Shown piece by piece: positions 12,316 to 12,452 of a stretch of DNA of 12,452 nt. How positions within the stretch are numbered: position 1 is the first letter of the stretch; every line of letters starts with the position of its first letter. A program made the translations under genes and the position numbers. Source of the stretch: Arthrobacter sp. (lineage in GTDB: Bacteria; Actinomycetota; Actinomycetes; Actinomycetales; Micrococcaceae); NCBI GenBank assembly GCA_025464925.1, contig JAODMS010000152.1, forward strand, positions 1-12,452, in the 5' to 3' direction. The notes under the pieces are model-generated. The model had not been told where the DNA came from. It was given only the letters and a program-made list of their open reading frames with translations, and ran no database searches.

Positions 12316-12452
12316 ATGAAGATTGCAGTACTTGGAACCGGAAGCGTGGGGCCCGCCCTGGCAGCGGCCCTGTCCGGACTGGGCCACGATGTTGTGATTG
12401 GAACCCGTGACCCGCAGGCTACGCGGGCCCGCACCAAGCCTGGCGGGACGGG
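12316..12452 (+). CDS. NADP-binding Rossmann protein, N-terminal fragment (F420:NADPH oxidoreductase-like)
   Basis: 45 codons run off the right edge. MKIAVLGTGSVGPALAAALS opens a Rossmann fold with the GxGxxG dinucleotide site, followed by LGHDVVIGTRDP, in which the Thr-Arg after beta-2 suits NADPH. This start is typical of the NADPH-dependent F420 reductase/NAD(P)-binding family (GTRDP motif). Ketopantoate-reductase- or pyrroline-carboxylate-reductase-like proteins are alternatives. GGAG (12307-12310) lies 5 nt before the ATG. It is separated from the acyl-CoA dehydrogenase by 74 bp containing an inverted repeat, so it probably has its own promoter. Confidence 0.75.
   Translation, partial: MKIAVLGTGSVGPALAAALSGLGHDVVIGTRDPQATRARTKPGGT

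Noticed and set aside
10131..12452. A complete beta-oxidation or F420-dependent pathway at the right end
   Set aside because: Only two catabolic enzymes and a 45-codon fragment are visible. The fragment is separated by an inverted repeat, so joining them into one pathway would be overreach.

Overview
The window reads as chromosomal DNA of a high-GC Gram-positive actinobacterium, most likely a member of the Micrococcaceae such as Arthrobacter or Pseudarthrobacter. This rests on the strong GC bias at third codon positions, GTG starts with GTGA stop/start overlaps, an IdeR/DtxR-type iron box in place of a Fur box, and the overall look of the proteins. The genus is inferred from memory of similar proteins, not from a search. 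I see no phage, insertion sequence, CRISPR array or RNA gene. This is ordinary chromosome holding one well-defined transport operon and one catabolic operon.

Layout. Bases 1-4015 hold five minus-strand genes: the N-terminal two thirds of queuine tRNA-ribosyltransferase (tgt, running off the left edge), a tandem SRPBCC/AHSA1-type protein, a three-part protein of unknown function, a Nudix-fold protein with a degenerate Nudix box, and a VOC/glyoxalase-fold protein. A YdeI/OmpD-associated family gene (4084-4683, plus) diverges from the VOC gene and converges on the next block. Bases 4757-8610 (minus) are a complete ferric-iron ABC importer in the order lipoprotein (fbpA), fused double permease (fbpB), ATPase (fbpC), with tight or overlapping junctions. 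Upstream of it lie a near-consensus IdeR/DtxR box between a candidate -35 and -10, and a perfect TGTGA-N6-TCACA (Crp/GlxR-type) site. A GH76-like glycoside hydrolase gene (8775-9992, minus) lies upstream of the iron operon. Divergent from it, a plus-strand pair encodes an SDR dehydrogenase and an acyl-CoA dehydrogenase overlapping by GTGA. The right edge carries the start of a Rossmann-fold NADP-binding protein resembling F420:NADPH oxidoreductase-type proteins.

How the parts work together. FbpA should capture Fe3+ outside the membrane, and FbpB and FbpC import it. IdeR would shut the operon down when iron is plentiful, and a Crp-type regulator may link it to cAMP or carbon status. The SDR and acyl-CoA dehydrogenase look like consecutive oxidative steps of a beta-oxidation-like acyl-CoA catabolic route.

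No clearly new multi-gene system is visible. The most interesting signals are regulatory or structural: two tandem hairpins, the second terminator-like, inside the first codons of fbpB just after fbpA; a strong hairpin that buries the tgt start codon; and five genes with a -10-like hexamer exactly 6 nt before the start codon, suggesting leaderless transcripts.
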